DNA from: JBLIRR01 sp049472395
Lineage (GTDB): Bacteria > SZUA-182 > DTGQ01 > JBLIRR01
Assembly (NCBI GenBank): GCA_049472395.1
Contig: JBLIRR010000009.1
Location: 124,001 to 188,000, forward strand
Length of the DNA: 64,000 nt
Reading direction: 5' to 3'
Shown here: piece by piece, positions 26,832 to 34,621 of the stretch
Layout: every line of letters starts with the position of its first letter
Numbering within the stretch: position 1 is the first letter of the stretch
Made by a program: the position numbers and the translations under genes
The notes under the pieces: generated by a model
Told to the model about the DNA's origin: nothing
The model's database searches: none
Seen by the model: the letters and a program-made list of their open reading frames with translations, nothing else

Positions 26832-27498
26832 AAAATTCGCTCTGAAAGAACGGAATGTGCCCGCATTTATTTAAGACAGATAACCGTGCCTGAGGTAATG
26901 TGCTGCAAAATCTCTCTATCTCATTAACATCCGCGATTCTATCTTCCTTTCCATGAATAAAATGGATCATCTTATTGTTGAGATGATCGGTCAAAAGAGA
27001 TGCCCCTGCTAAATAGTCAAGACCTTCGAGCAGATAAGCCGTGGATATTTCATGTCGATACACGGGCAGTAGAGTTTTTTTGAACCACTTAAAAGCCTTT
27101 TGTTGGGGATAAAAGCACTCCTTATAGAAGCTATAAAGATATGCATGCGCGTTGCGCTTAAGATTGTTTCGTGCATTGGTAAGTTCTGATGTCGGGAATT
27201 GGCAGCGGGCGCTTATGAGAAATATTGTCTCTATTTTTTGCAAAAAGGCATCAGCGCACCCGAGGGCAGGGTAGCACCCCATTGACCACCCAAAAAGGCT
27301 GATCTGCTCTATTTTCTTCTCGTTTACATAGTTGGCTATGATGTGCTTAATATCTGGTACAAGAGGGTCTTTAATGAATAAGTAATTGTAATGTAAATCT
27401 ATTGGGTAAAAGATTGAGGCATTAAATCCCCACCCCGGGAAAAAAATTAATGTTTTTGTAAAATTTCTGTTTTCATAGATAAAATGAGAAGAATTCAT
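26812..27498 (-). CDS. Alpha/beta hydrolase, pimeloyl-ACP methyl ester esterase (BioH/BioG-like)
   Basis: 228 residues. The nucleophile elbow GWSMGC carries the catalytic Ser; Asp in GKEDRIADVNE and His in CGHIPFFQ complete a BioH-like triad. The N-terminal FFPGWGFNASIF is the oxyanion region. The position in front of bioC and bioD strongly supports removal of the methyl group from pimeloyl-ACP methyl ester. Sequence is closer to the short BioG/BioH variety than to E. coli BioH, so no symbol is assigned. The upstream -10 (TATAAT) is so close to the ATG that the mRNA may be nearly leaderless. Confidence 0.82.
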   Translation of the reverse strand: MNSSHFIYENRNFTKTLIFFPGWGFNASIFYPIDLHYNYLFIKDPLVPDIKHIIANYVNEKKIEQISLFGWSMGCYPALGCADAFLQKIETIFLISARCQFPTSELTNARNNLKRNAHAYLYSFYKECFYPQQKAFKWFKKTLLPVYRHEISTAYLLEGLDYLAGASLLTDHLNNKMIHFIHGKEDRIADVNEIERFCSTLPQARLSVLNKCGHIPFFQSEFYDQFTL

Positions 27499-27506
27499 TA
27501 GTTCAA

Positions 27507-27535
27507 ATTATATTCCTCTCTTTGATTTAAAGCAA
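27507..27535 (-). promoter_or_regulatory. Candidate promoter of the bioH-like-bioC-bioD block
   Basis: On the minus strand a consensus TATAAT (27512-27507) lies 17 bases from TTGCTT (27535-27530), which keeps only the TTG of the -35. The start site would be about at the ATG (27498), implying a leaderless or very short leader. A TTGACA at 27544-27539 has no -10 at the right distance. Confidence 0.45.
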
Positions 27536-27552
27536 GCTTGTCAATCCTGTTA

Positions 27553-27799
27553 CAGCAATTCTCATTATAGTCAATTGTTTTGTGGGCCAGGGATTCCTGC
27601 TATTCGCTTCGCTCAACGCTCAGCTTTTAAGAACTTCTAAGCTCGCTCCGCTAAATTGCAGAAACTCGCTTCGCTCGGACATTGCAATTTTTTATCGCTC
27701 CACGTCGCCAAGAAGTTCTATAAAAGACATCGCTACACCGCTCAACAAATAGCAGGAATCCCTTATACTTTTAGGAGTGCGCCAAAATTAGAATTGCTA
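27553..27799. mobile_element. MITE-like palindromic element, copy 3 (247 bp)
   Basis: Same orientation as copy 1 but more diverged. Terminal repeats CAGCAATTCTCATTATAGTC and GCCAAAATTAGAATTGCTA (last base changed); 9-bp target duplication ATCCTGTTA at 27544-27552 and 27800-27808. It sits just upstream of the bioH-like gene promoter. Confidence 0.8.
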
Positions 27800-27845
27800 A
27801 TCCTGTTATCCTATTAATATACCTGAGAATTGGCCATAATTAAAA

Positions 27846-28223
27846 TCAATGGTTGTGTATTGCCGCTTGTATAGTAGCGGGCATACTCTTAAGATAGGAT
27901 CCTTTTGTATCCTTTACCATATACCGTTTAACTCCCATTTTGATCATTTCAATGGCAATTTTTTCATTGTGAGCACTTGAGAGTACTACAATAGGAATAT
28001 TTTTAATTGATCGTATAATATCTAATGCAGTGCCATCCCCCAGATGATAGTCTGTGATAATGATATCGAATACCTCTGTGCTTATGAGCTTATACGCTTT
28101 TTCTATTGATTCGGCAATATTACAGGTATAGGAAGGTGTATGTTTGTTAAGGAATCGCGTAAAGGCCATTTGGTCAATATGGTCATCTTCAACGAGTAAT
28201 ATCTTATAGTTATCGTGTGTCAT
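27846..28223 (-). CDS. Single-domain response regulator (REC only)
   Basis: 125 residues, one receiver domain: acidic pair in LLVEDDHIDQ, phosphoacceptor Asp in IIITDYHLGDG, switch Ser in VVLSSAHNE and Lys in YMVKDTKG. There is no output domain, so it would act by protein contact or as a phosphate shuttle. It is divergent from the histidine-kinase-like gene at 28398 and the two probably work together. The pair lies between the two biotin blocks. Confidence 0.88.
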   Translation of the reverse strand: MTHDNYKILLVEDDHIDQMAFTRFLNKHTPSYTCNIAESIEKAYKLISTEVFDIIITDYHLGDGTALDIIRSIKNIPIVVLSSAHNEKIAIEMIKMGVKRYMVKDTKGSYLKSMPATIQAAIHNH

Positions 28224-28397
28224 TTTTATGTGTTTTTCCTAGCTAATTTAATCCTCTCTTCGACAGTAATTGATAATTAATCGGTAAAAGTGTCAGCAAA
28301 ATCCAATTTTTTTCTTCTCTATTTTCTCTCTATTTGTTCCGATAAATAATAAAAAGCTTTATGATAGAGGGCGAACCAAAGAGAAGAGTAATGTGAA

Positions 28398-29279
28398 ATG
28401 CATAAGAAGCCAAGCTATGAAGAATTGGAAAAAAGGGTAAAGGAGCTGGAGAGAGAATCGGCATTTCTGGCAAACGTATCGAGCAAGATACGCTCCCCTA
28501 TGAATATAATTGTTGGATTTACTGACTTGATGCTTGAAGATAAATTATCAAAAGAACATAGGAAATATTTGCAAGCTGTCAAAAAGCAAGGAGATTTATT
28601 ATTATCCATGATTAATGATATTCAGGATCTTTCGAAGATTGAAGCAGGCCGTATTGAAATTGAATATGTCCCCTTGTCACTTAAATCACTGTTCAATGAT
28701 ATTAAGGTCTTAAGCCAAATACGCATATCTGAGCAAGGCAAGGAGATTAATCTTCAGCAGCATTATTCTGATACTATAAGCCGATTTATTATGAGTGATC
28801 CTGTAAGAATACAGCAAATAATGAATAATCTTATAAACAATGCCATTCAGTTCACGGAAAAAGGTTCTATTGGATACGGGGTGTCCATAAAAGATGAACG
28901 TACATTGGAATTTTATGTGAAGGATACTGGTATTGGCATTCCACAAGAGAAACATGAGGAAATCTTTGAACCGTTCAAACAGGCGGAAGAGGCCTATATA
29001 ATGAGATATGGGGGGATTGGCCTTGGACTTGCCATTGTTAAAAAAATAGTGACCTTAATGGGTGGAGAGGTCAGAGTCCAGTCACGAGAAGGTCGAGATC
29101 ATGGTACGACAGTGTATTTCACTCTTCCCTATAATCCGATAGACATGGAGGAGGAGTCAATATCCTTTCATGAGGTCACGAATCATTTCCAGGGATTCCC
29201 TCTTATGGTGGAATGTGAGAGAAAACCTGAGCCGGGCACTTCCCGGTGGAACAGTCGGTGGCCGTATCGGAACAACTAA
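28398..29279 (+). CDS. Histidine-kinase-like protein lacking the phosphoacceptor His
   Basis: 293 residues. The N-terminus has the linker KPSYEELEKRVKELE usual in PAS kinases, but no PAS domain. The HisKA dimerisation helix reads FLANVSSKIRSPMNIIVG where the family has FLANMSHEIRTPMN, so Ser replaces the phosphorylated His. The ATPase part is intact: N box IMNNLINNAIQFTEKG, G1 VKDTGIGIP, F box FEPFKQAEE, and G2 GIGLGLAIVKKI. It may be a pseudokinase, or it may modulate another kinase. Its last ~40 codons run antisense into bioF and do not look like a domain, suggesting loss of the original stop. Divergent from a REC-only regulator. Confidence 0.82.
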   Translation: MHKKPSYEELEKRVKELERESAFLANVSSKIRSPMNIIVGFTDLMLEDKLSKEHRKYLQAVKKQGDLLLSMINDIQDLSKIEAGRIEIEYVPLSLKSLFNDIKVLSQIRISEQGKEINLQQHYSDTISRFIMSDPVRIQQIMNNLINNAIQFTEKGSIGYGVSIKDERTLEFYVKDTGIGIPQEKHEEIFEPFKQAEEAYIMRYGGIGLGLAIVKKIVTLMGGEVRVQSREGRDHGTTVYFTLPYNPIDMEEESISFHEVTNHFQGFPLMVECERKPEPGTSRWNSRWPYRNN

Positions 29280-30305
29280 CATGCCGTGATCGAAAAGATA
29301 TTGTGAAATCTTAATAACCTCTTTATTATTGCCGATGATCACTGGAATGATCTGAGAGCACCCTCTTGTGTGCAAGCCCATTTTTTCAAACTCTGTCCGT
29401 AAAAAGAGCGCATTATCAAGAAGAGTCTCTCTTCTTCTCTTTCCCTCATTGAGAACCATCTCGAGGGCTGCCAGGTTTGCACCGATTACAAAGGGAGGAA
29501 GTGAGGTAGAGTAGATAAAAGATCGCGAACTATTGATCAGATAGTGGGCAATTGTCTCGGACGTAGCGATATAAGCCCCAAAGCTGCCTAGTGCTTTTCC
29601 AAATGTGCCCATAATAATCTCAATGGCATCACTTACATTATCTTCTTCACACACTCCGCTGCCATGATTCCCGAAGATGCCTGTGGCATGTGCTTCATCA
29701 ACCAGGAGAAAACTATTGTGGTTTTGTTTCAACTCAACTATATCCTTTAAAGGCGCCCTGTCCCCATCCATACTAAATATTGACTCGGTAATAATAAGGG
29801 ACCGTCTGTAATGCGGACGGTGCTTTCTTAAAAGATCTTCCAAATGATGCACATTATTGTGGGCATAGCGATAGAGCTTAGCGCCGCTGAGACGCACCCC
29901 GTCAATAATGCTGGCATGATTAAAGCGATCAGAGAAAACAACATCCTTTGCCTCTACCATGGCACTTATAATGCCGATATTGGCCTGATAACCACTATTA
30001 TAAAGCAGGCCCCTTTCTTTTCCCTTAAATGTTGCGATTTCTTTCTCAAGATGTTCGTGAATCGATAATGTCCCACTCATCAAGCGTGAGGCGCATGATC
30101 CCGCGCCGAAATCCCTGCTCATTTTTATTCCCATTTTAGTGAGGGCAGGGTGCTCCCGCAAACCAAGATAATCATTTGAGGAAAAGTCGAAATACTCCTT
30201 CTTGCCTATTGTGACTTTCCCTTTTTTGACAGTGTCAATTACCCGTAATTTCCTTAGTAAACCCTTTGTGCTTCGTTGGGTTAAGTAATCTATTATCCAT
30301 TCCAT
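29157..30305 (-). CDS. bioF: 8-amino-7-oxononanoate synthase
   Basis: 382 residues, normal length. FDFSSNDYLGLREHP, FGAGSCASRLMSGT, FNHASIIDG, LLVDEAHATGIFG and the PLP-lysine motif GTFGKALG (near residue 235) are all present; C-terminal PPTVPPGSARLRFSLT is the usual end. It condenses pimeloyl-ACP with alanine. It overlaps bioB by 13 bases. Its 3' end is overlapped antisense by the histidine-kinase-like gene for 123 bases. Confidence 0.95.
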   Translation of the reverse strand: MEWIIDYLTQRSTKGLLRKLRVIDTVKKGKVTIGKKEYFDFSSNDYLGLREHPALTKMGIKMSRDFGAGSCASRLMSGTLSIHEHLEKEIATFKGKERGLLYNSGYQANIGIISAMVEAKDVVFSDRFNHASIIDGVRLSGAKLYRYAHNNVHHLEDLLRKHRPHYRRSLIITESIFSMDGDRAPLKDIVELKQNHNSFLLVDEAHATGIFGNHGSGVCEEDNVSDAIEIIMGTFGKALGSFGAYIATSETIAHYLINSSRSFIYSTSLPPFVIGANLAALEMVLNEGKRRRETLLDNALFLRTEFEKMGLHTRGCSQIIPVIIGNNKEVIKISQYLFDHGMLVVPIRPPTVPPGSARLRFSLTFHHKRESLEMIRDLMKGY

Positions 30306-31228
30306 AGGCCTTTTATCTGCGCTATTAATTCTTTATCTTCACTCTTGGATCGACCCTGTGTGGTAAGATAATTGCCGATCATCAAGCCGTTGGCGCCGGC
30401 TAAAAACATGAGGCCTTGAAAATCTTTATAATGGTTAAGGCGTCCTGCTGCGATGATGATGGGAGTATCCTGTGATGCTATTCTATAAAGACAAATCGTT
30501 CTAATAACATCAATTGCGGATAAGGGCACTCTATTTTCCATTCCTGTGCCGGCTATAGGAATGAGTATATTAAGGGCGATGGCGTCCACATGCAAATCGT
30601 TGAGACAGATAAGCATTTTTATCCTGTCTTCGACATTCTCACCAAGCCCTATTATTCCCCCGCTGCATGCTTCAAGTCCCGCATCTTTCACTCTTTTTAT
30701 GGTATCGATCCTGTCTGAGAATTTATGGGTAGTGGTAATATGTGGAAAAAATTCGGGTGATGTCTCTATATTATGATGGTATCGATCAAGACCAGCCTTT
30801 TTTAAATCACAAAGATTGTCACTCGTGATAATTCCCAAAGAGGCGCACAGTCTCAAGTGTGTGTTCTTTTTTAAGGCTTCTATAATCCTGATGATTTTTT
30901 TCATATCTTTTGTATCAGGCGACTTTCCGCTTGTTACAAGGCTATACCGCATTGCCCCATCCTTTTGTGCCTTCTTTGCATGCGCAATAATTTCATCGGG
31001 CTCTTTTAAAGGATAAATAGCTGCATGCGTGCGATGATATCGTGATTGCGCACAGAATTTACAATCTTCACCACATGCACCGGATTTGGCATTAATAATA
31101 CTGCACAGTTCAAGTCTGTCGCCAATATGCTGCACGCGTGTCTCATTGGCCATAGAGAGCAATTGGCAAAGAGGTGTGTGTGATAAACTGAGAACGTGTT
31201 CTAAATGTAATTCTTTCATAGTATACAT
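30293..31228 (-). CDS. bioB: Biotin synthase
   Basis: 311 residues; ATG 31228 or ATG 31219 can serve as start, neither with a strong ribosome-binding site. Radical-SAM ligands are Cys52, Cys56 and Cys59 (GACGEDCKFCAQS). YHHNIETSPEFFP, CSGGIIGLGE and AGRLNHYKDFQG are BioB signatures; the Arg and Cys ligands of the [2Fe-2S] cluster lie in these motifs. It inserts sulfur into dethiobiotin. First gene of the bioBF block, divergent from rnfD. Confidence 0.95.
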   Translation of the reverse strand: MYTMKELHLEHVLSLSHTPLCQLLSMANETRVQHIGDRLELCSIINAKSGACGEDCKFCAQSRYHRTHAAIYPLKEPDEIIAHAKKAQKDGAMRYSLVTSGKSPDTKDMKKIIRIIEALKKNTHLRLCASLGIITSDNLCDLKKAGLDRYHHNIETSPEFFPHITTTHKFSDRIDTIKRVKDAGLEACSGGIIGLGENVEDRIKMLICLNDLHVDAIALNILIPIAGTGMENRVPLSAIDVIRTICLYRIASQDTPIIIAAGRLNHYKDFQGLMFLAGANGLMIGNYLTTQGRSKSEDKELIAQIKGLWNG

Positions 31229-31236
31229 CTATACAA

Positions 31237-31266
31237 TATCATATCTTAATGTATCATATCTTAATT
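31237..31266 (-). repeat. Tandem 15-bp repeat in the bioB leader region
   Basis: TATCATATCTTAATG (31237-31251) is followed directly by TATCATATCTTAATT (31252-31266), 14 of 15 identical. Next to it, GTATACATCTATAC (31221-31234) has 5-bp inverted arms. The repeats lie 8 bases upstream of the first bioB start, so they could be a regulator site or a leader duplication. They do not resemble the BirA operator. Confidence 0.6.
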
Positions 31267-31436
31267 TTTATGAAAATAAAAATTAGATGCTCAATTTGAC
31301 AACAGGCTCTTTTTTGTGATAGAAAACATAGTTATAAATTTCAATAACGAACATGGGTGTCATTGACCGACCTCTTATCTTCCAGAGAAGAAAAAGATAA
31401 CATTGTTTCCAATTTAAAAAAGGAGCAATAAAAATT

Positions 31437-32456
31437 ATGAGAATAGAAAATGCGGATACTTATATAATAACCGATCCTCCTCATATACGAGATACGGGGA
31501 GTGTCTCCCGGGCAATGTATGATGTAATGCTCGCCCTCATTCCTGCACTTGCCGCCGCCACGATATATTTCGGATTTACAGCTATATATTTAGCCCTTAT
31601 CTGTATTACATCTACTGTTACCTCTGAGGTCATAATACGTTTTCTTTTGCGAAAGCAGATTACTGTCTGGGATGGGAGTGCCATTTTAACCGGTCTTCTT
31701 TTATCCATGTGCTTGCCTCTGACTACTCCCTGGTACTTAGCTGTAATCGGATCGAGTTTGGCCATTATCGTCGGAAAGGAATTATTTGGTGGTCTGGGGC
31801 GCAATATTTTAAATCCTGCCCTCGTTGGCCGCATAATAATATTCTTTTTTATACCCTATAAGAAACTATTAAGCAATTATGTTGCTCCTTTTTGGTGGAG
31901 AAGCGCAGGTTTTTTTACCTATATTTCTTCAAAAGCGACAGAAGGGGGCTATACGATTATGACAGGAAGCGGAGGCAGATTAGACGGAATTACTGGTGCT
32001 ACTCCAATGGCCATTAAACGTTTCGGGGGAGGGGCCCTCCCGCATTATCTTTCACTTCTTATAGGAAATGTGAGAGGTAACATGGGTGAGACCTCTGCAT
32101 TAGCCCTTCTTATTGGAGCGTTATATCTCATCTACAAAAAGCATATTGATTGGTATATCCCGCTGAGTATTATAGTTTCTTTTGCCATTATAGTGTCACT
32201 GTGGGGGCATGACCCCTTATTTCATATTCTTGCAGGGGGATTTATGCTGGGGGCGTTTTTTATGGCTACCGATTGGGTAACAAGTCCGAGCACAAAAAAG
32301 GGGAAGGTGATTTATGGAGTGGCAATAGGAGTATTTGTGGCGGGAGTCAGAATATTTGGCGTGAAGACAGAAGGTATGGGTGAAGCCATATTACATATGA
32401 ATATCCTTGCCCAATTTCTCGATCATTTTACACAACCAACACCCTTTGGAGGATAA
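31437..32456 (+). CDS. rnfD: RnfD/NqrB-family electron transport subunit
   Basis: 339 residues with eight or nine membrane segments and a good ribosome-binding site (aaaggagc). Family marks: ITDPPHIRD near the N-terminus, WDGSAILTGLLLSMCLPLT, NPALVGRIIIFFF, and GITGATPMA, whose Thr in the (S/T)GAT motif carries covalent FMN. HILAGGFMLGAFFMATDW is the C-terminal signature. RnfD is a subunit of the Rnf complex that couples ferredoxin:NAD oxidoreduction to ion translocation, normally within rnfCDGEAB. Here no other rnf gene is adjacent; it heads a unit with two C1-folate genes, with fchA beginning 3 bases after its stop. Confidence 0.9.
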   Translation: MRIENADTYIITDPPHIRDTGSVSRAMYDVMLALIPALAAATIYFGFTAIYLALICITSTVTSEVIIRFLLRKQITVWDGSAILTGLLLSMCLPLTTPWYLAVIGSSLAIIVGKELFGGLGRNILNPALVGRIIIFFFIPYKKLLSNYVAPFWWRSAGFFTYISSKATEGGYTIMTGSGGRLDGITGATPMAIKRFGGGALPHYLSLLIGNVRGNMGETSALALLIGALYLIYKKHIDWYIPLSIIVSFAIIVSLWGHDPLFHILAGGFMLGAFFMATDWVTSPSTKKGKVIYGVAIGVFVAGVRIFGVKTEGMGEAILHMNILAQFLDHFTQPTPFGG

Positions 32457-32459
32457 ATA

Positions 32460-33092
32460 ATGAAATATATTGATGAACCACTTATCAAATATATAGAAGA
32501 TGCATCATCAGGAAATCCCACTCCTGGAGGAGGAAGCATAGCGGGTATGACGGGAGCCCTGGCTGCATCCATGTGTAATATGGTCTGTAATTTTACCATA
32601 GGGAAAAAGGCGTATCTTAATGTGGAGGAAAAGGTCCGGTCGATTTTTGAGCAGAGTACAGCGCTCATGAAGGAGTTATTAAATTTGACCGTAGAGGACA
32701 CAGAGGTTTACAGTCTTGTGTCCGAGGCGTATTGTCTGCCAAAGAATACCGACGAGGAGAAGAAGGTGCGAGGAGCGCGTATACAGGATGCGTGCAAGAA
32801 AGCTCTTAGTGTACCTGAAAAGATTATGGAAAAAGCCTATACACTGTTAACTCTTCTTGAGGAGTTGGTCGATAAAGGGAATAAAAACTTAATTACAGAT
32901 ACGGGGGTATCGGCTCTTCTCTCGGCAGCAGCTATTGATGCGGCAGTCTTGAATATAAAAATTAACCTCAAATTTATTAATGACCAGGATTTTGTGCAGT
33001 CCAAAGAGAAGAGAATAGCGGAAATCAAAGAAGATTATCTTACAAAAAGAGATATAATCATGAACAAAGTAAATCAACTAATAGAAAAATAA
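32460..33092 (+). CDS. fchA: Cyclodeaminase/cyclohydrolase family protein (FTCD_C; methenyl-THF cyclohydrolase)
   Basis: 210 residues, all-helical. NPTPGGGSIAGMTGALAASM is the family signature near residue 20, and DTEVYSLVSEAYCLPK and DTGVSALLSAAAIDAAVLNI follow. Such stand-alone proteins convert methenyl-THF to formyl-THF (FchA) or deaminate formimino-THF. The folD gene directly downstream favours the cyclohydrolase role in the methyl branch of C1 metabolism. The ribosome-binding site (tttggagg) lies in the end of rnfD. Confidence 0.88.
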   Translation: MKYIDEPLIKYIEDASSGNPTPGGGSIAGMTGALAASMCNMVCNFTIGKKAYLNVEEKVRSIFEQSTALMKELLNLTVEDTEVYSLVSEAYCLPKNTDEEKKVRGARIQDACKKALSVPEKIMEKAYTLLTLLEELVDKGNKNLITDTGVSALLSAAAIDAAVLNIKINLKFINDQDFVQSKEKRIAEIKEDYLTKRDIIMNKVNQLIEK

Positions 33093-33102
33093 GGAGATAC
33101 AC

Positions 33103-34014
33103 ATGGAAGCTAAAATAATTGACGGAGAAGCCGTTGCTGCAAAAATGACCGATAAGCTTCGCGCAGAAATCGAGGCATTGCATAAGGCACAAAAGATAAT
33201 ATGCCTTGCCGCCGTTCAGGTGGGTGATAACCCCGGCTCACGAGTATATATTAAAAATCAAAAGAAAACCTGTGAAGAGATGGGTATTGATTATAAGCTT
33301 CATGAGCTCGCAGACACGACCACTCAACAGGAGCTTATTGATTATCTTGAAAAATTAAATAATGATCCGACTGTCACGGGGATTATTTTGCAGATGCCTT
33401 TGCCTCCCTCTATTAATGCCAGAGAGGTACAATGGAAAATATCTCCTGCCAAGGATGTTGAAGGTATGCATCCCTCGAATCTCGGTCGTCTTTTTTATGG
33501 TCAGGCTGTTGTTGCACCGTGCACAGCTATGGGCGCGGTGACTCTTCTCAAGAGCTTAGACATACAAATAAAAGGGATGGAAGTTGTTATGGTAGGGCAT
33601 AGTGAGATCGTCGGTAAACCTGCCACTATGCTGCTGCTGGAATCTGTGTTGGAATCTCCCACTGTTACGGTATGTCATATTGCCACAAGAGATCTTAAAT
33701 TTCATACCCAGCGGGCAGATGTTGTCATTGTTGCCGCGGGGAAACCGAATCTGATTAACGCTGATATGGTAAAGGAGGGGGTTATACTTATTGATATTGG
33801 CATAAATCGTGTGCCGATGCTGGATGAGAATGGGAATCCCATATTGAATGACAAGGGAAAACCGAGAATGAAAACTGTGGGAGATGCGGACTTTGAGAAT
33901 ATAAAGAAGAAAGCCTCTTATATAACTCCTGTTCCCGGGGGGGTCGGGCCGATGACAGTGGCAATGCTCATTAAGAATACCGTTGCGCAAGCAAAAGCAA
34001 ACCAGGGTATGTAA
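33103..34014 (+). CDS. folD: Bifunctional methylene-THF dehydrogenase / methenyl-THF cyclohydrolase
   Basis: 303 residues with aaggagat before the ATG. Catalytic Lys lies in GSRVYIKNQKKTCEEMGI; GIILQMPLPPSINAREV, PAKDVEGMHPSNLGRL, VGHSEIVGKPATMLLL (usually GRSxIVGxP) and TPVPGGVGPMTVAMLI are the family motifs. It interconverts methylene-, methenyl- and formyl-THF. Having both fchA and folD next to rnfD suggests a C1 pathway tied to energy conservation, such as the Wood-Ljungdahl methyl branch, but no other genes of that pathway are in the window. Confidence 0.95.
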   Translation: MEAKIIDGEAVAAKMTDKLRAEIEALHKAQKIICLAAVQVGDNPGSRVYIKNQKKTCEEMGIDYKLHELADTTTQQELIDYLEKLNNDPTVTGIILQMPLPPSINAREVQWKISPAKDVEGMHPSNLGRLFYGQAVVAPCTAMGAVTLLKSLDIQIKGMEVVMVGHSEIVGKPATMLLLESVLESPTVTVCHIATRDLKFHTQRADVVIVAAGKPNLINADMVKEGVILIDIGINRVPMLDENGNPILNDKGKPRMKTVGDADFENIKKKASYITPVPGGVGPMTVAMLIKNTVAQAKANQGM

Positions 34015-34046
34015 ATTTACAAAGGTCACTCATCTTCAAAATAAAT

Positions 34047-34460
34047 GTGAATAAAACTCTTCACAGATCATTGTGTTTGGTAATCTGTCTCTCACTAGTA
34101 CTCATATGTTTCCCAACGGGCAAGGCCTCTGCCCTCGGTGATCCGGAAAAGCATTTCCTCGTGTCTTTTCCTGTCGGATTTGGTGCTGACACCTATCTGT
34201 ACTATCATACCGATCTTGAGACTCCACATAGGATAGCGGTGGCTACAGTTCTTGGGACTCTTCCCGGATTTATTAAAGAAATTATAGATGATGTTGACAC
34301 CTCCTATTACAATTATTTCAATCAGGATGATTTAATCGCTGATGCGTTTGGCGCATTGGCAGGAGCCTGTGTGAGCTCCTTTTGTAATTGCTTTATAAAT
34401 ATCAAGGTCAGAAAAACGAAGAGCATCAGTCTGTTTATGTCTTTTGTCTTTCCCCTGTGA
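34047..34460 (+). CDS. Exported YfiM/DUF2279-like protein
   Basis: 137 residues from GTG 34047. A signal peptide (LVICLSLVLICFPTGKASA) precedes a small membrane-associated domain. The pattern EKHFLVSFPVGFGADTY, GFIKEIIDD and DDLIADAFGALAGA matches the HF...S / KE..D / D...N..G..G layout of the YfiM/DUF2279 group of periplasmic or lipoprotein-like proteins, whose function is unknown. It lies 32 bases after folD and may be co-transcribed. The C-terminal ~20 residues are basic and hydrophobic. Confidence 0.6.
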   Translation: MNKTLHRSLCLVICLSLVLICFPTGKASALGDPEKHFLVSFPVGFGADTYLYYHTDLETPHRIAVATVLGTLPGFIKEIIDDVDTSYYNYFNQDDLIADAFGALAGACVSSFCNCFINIKVRKTKSISLFMSFVFPL

Positions 34461-34621
34461 GTGCTTACATGTCCACTGTTCAATTTTCTAACAACTTAGT
34501 CAAAATATAAATACAGGTATACTGGGAATGTACCATTCTATAAGTATTTCATGAGTCTATGATAGTTGGCTTTTTTCTTGCTTACATATCAAAGTATATG
34601 TATTGTAAAGAGCAATGAAAA

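Larger units (their letters stand above)
27499..27845. other. Intergenic region with palindromic element copy 3
   Basis: About 350 bases: promoter of the bioH-like-bioC-bioD block, copy 3 of the element, and a short stretch (27831-27846) reading ggccataatta that resembles one end of the same element and may be a relic. Confidence 0.5.

Noticed and set aside
27831..27848. Possible fifth element end (ggccataattaaaat)
   Set aside because: Only a partial match to one terminal repeat, no partner end or target duplication.
29844..30068. 74-codon plus-strand open frame within bioF
   Set aside because: Antisense shadow of a fully recognisable bioF.
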